Position numbers and translations under genes: made by a program. Shown piece after piece: positions 63,106 through 64,000 of a stretch of 64,000 nt of DNA. Under the pieces are notes generated by a model that searched no databases, was not told the DNA's origin, and worked only from the letters and a program-made list of their open reading frames with translations. Position 1 is the first letter of the stretch. Each line of letters begins with the position of its first letter. This stretch comes from Oryzias latipes (taxonomy: Eukaryota; Chordata; Actinopteri; Beloniformes; Adrianichthyidae). Location of the stretch: the NCBI RefSeq assembly GCF_002234675.1, contig NC_019863.2, positions 3,772,609-3,836,608 of the forward strand. The letters run 5' to 3'.

Positions 63106-63800
63106 TTGTCTAAGCTGAAAGTCAAATTTCATAGGAATTTAGGTGAAATAATCCGATTTTTGTTCCCTTCAGAACAAACGGACTGTAGGAAAGAAGTGCA
63201 ACACTTGGTGTCATGGTGTGACAATAAAAAGTTGATTTTAAACATCAAAAAGCCTAATGAAATTATTGTAGACTTCCGTAGATGTAGTAAAAAGTCATCA
63301 GCCACTTTCCATTGGCATGGAGATGGTAGAGAGGGTGACTAATTTTAAATTTCTGGGGGTCACTATGACAGAGGACCTATCCTGGGGTCTTCACACTGCC
63401 TCAGTGGTGGGTGAGGCCCAACAACGCCTCTATTACCTGCGGAAACTAAAGACTGCTGAAAATCTCCAGGCAGCTGATGGTGAACTTTTACAACTTTGCC
63501 ATCAGCAGTGTTCTGACATATGTTTTTTTAGTGTGGTTTTACATTTGCACCAAGGCTGATCCGGTGGTGAAATCACTGGGAAAAATCATTGGGACTGCTC
63601 TCCCATAGATGACACCACCTGCTGTCTAAAGAGAGTCCACAACATCCTGCCTGACCAGCACCATCCGGCCTGCCATCTCTTCCACCTGCTGCCCTCAGGA
63701 AGGAGGTACAGGTCCATCCAGGCCAGGACAACTAGACTGAGTAACAGCCTTTATCCACAGGTTGTGTGGCTGTTGAACAGTCCCACCCACCAACCGCCCC
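63106..63800 (+). pseudogene. LINE (Rex/L2-like) reverse-transcriptase remnant
   Basis: Plus-strand frames give VQHLVSWCDNKKLILNIKKP, NEIIVDFRR, then after a frame change VTNFKFLGVTMTEDLSW and AQQRLYYLRKLK. The sequence past 63640 resembles HPACHLFHLLPSGRRYRSI and ends with a VVWLLN-like motif. This order (WC..N.L.LN..KT.E.I.DFR, FKFLGV....LSW, QQRL..LR.L) is the 3' half of Rex/L2-type LINE polymerases. It has stops and at least two frameshifts. It lies in fgd5 intron 1. Confidence 0.85.
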
Positions 63801-64000
63801 CACCCCTTTCCATCGATTATTCTGTGACACTATTAAAGTGAAAATGCGAAGAGGGGATTGCATTTTTGTTTCACATCGGCCACGCAAAAAGTGTCGCATA
63901 ATTCAATTCCAGTCAGCATTTCCAGGAGGGAGGCGGGGCGATGACTTCAGTGCTCACTCGGTGTAGATGGTTGCTAAGAGACAACGACATGTCTAGGAGC
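63801..64000. other. Window end, fgd5 intron 1
   Basis: Nothing recognised. The open frame across it shows no family motif. Confidence 0.4.

Overview
This is a 64 kb stretch of vertebrate nuclear DNA, almost certainly from a ray-finned (teleost) fish. Genes are split into many short GT-AG exons, the predicted proteins align colinearly with familiar vertebrate proteins, and the introns are full of fish-type repeats: Tc1-like, hAT-like and TTAA-flanked DNA elements, tRNA-derived SINEs, LINE 3' fragments and long microsatellites. A percomorph or medaka-like fish is my guess. I rebuilt the gene models by hand from splice sites, reading phase and remembered family sequences; no alignment was run.

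Layout. (1) 1-3384, minus: first coding exon and part of intron 1 of eefsec (selenocysteine elongation factor). (2) 4066-12265, plus: complete ruvbl1 (Pontin), 11 exons, 456 aa, head to head with eefsec across about 680 bp. (3) 14466-15196, minus: mustn1, a tiny three-exon muscle gene of 77 aa. (4) 16996-19375, minus: complete rft1, 10 exons, 541 aa. (5) 20952-39190, minus: complete coding part of prkcd (protein kinase C delta), 17 coding exons, 684 aa, with a probable noncoding first exon in a CpG-rich region near 41.4 kb. (6) 41.6-47.7 kb: gene-poor, with repeats and a Tc1-like transposase fossil. (7) 47696-62889, minus: 19 exons of fgd5 (DH-PH-FYVE-PH Rho GEF), with the 5' end outside the window. 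(8) 63.1-63.8 kb, plus: a LINE remnant.

Context. From memory of the human map, MUSTN1, RFT1 and PRKCD are close together at 3p21, EEFSEC and RUVBL1 are neighbours at 3q21, and FGD5 is at 3p25. The window therefore looks like a compact fish version of old chromosome-3 linkage. The genes do not form one pathway: they cover selenoprotein translation, AAA+ chromatin/chaperone work, N-glycan lipid-linked oligosaccharide assembly, DAG signalling, Cdc42 activation and muscle development.

The accessory interest lies in the transposons. Several elements have visible target-site duplications, and the introns of prkcd hold nested insertions, including an hAT-like element carrying a second TIR element that itself contains a long nested palindrome. 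I found no convincing undescribed multi-gene system.
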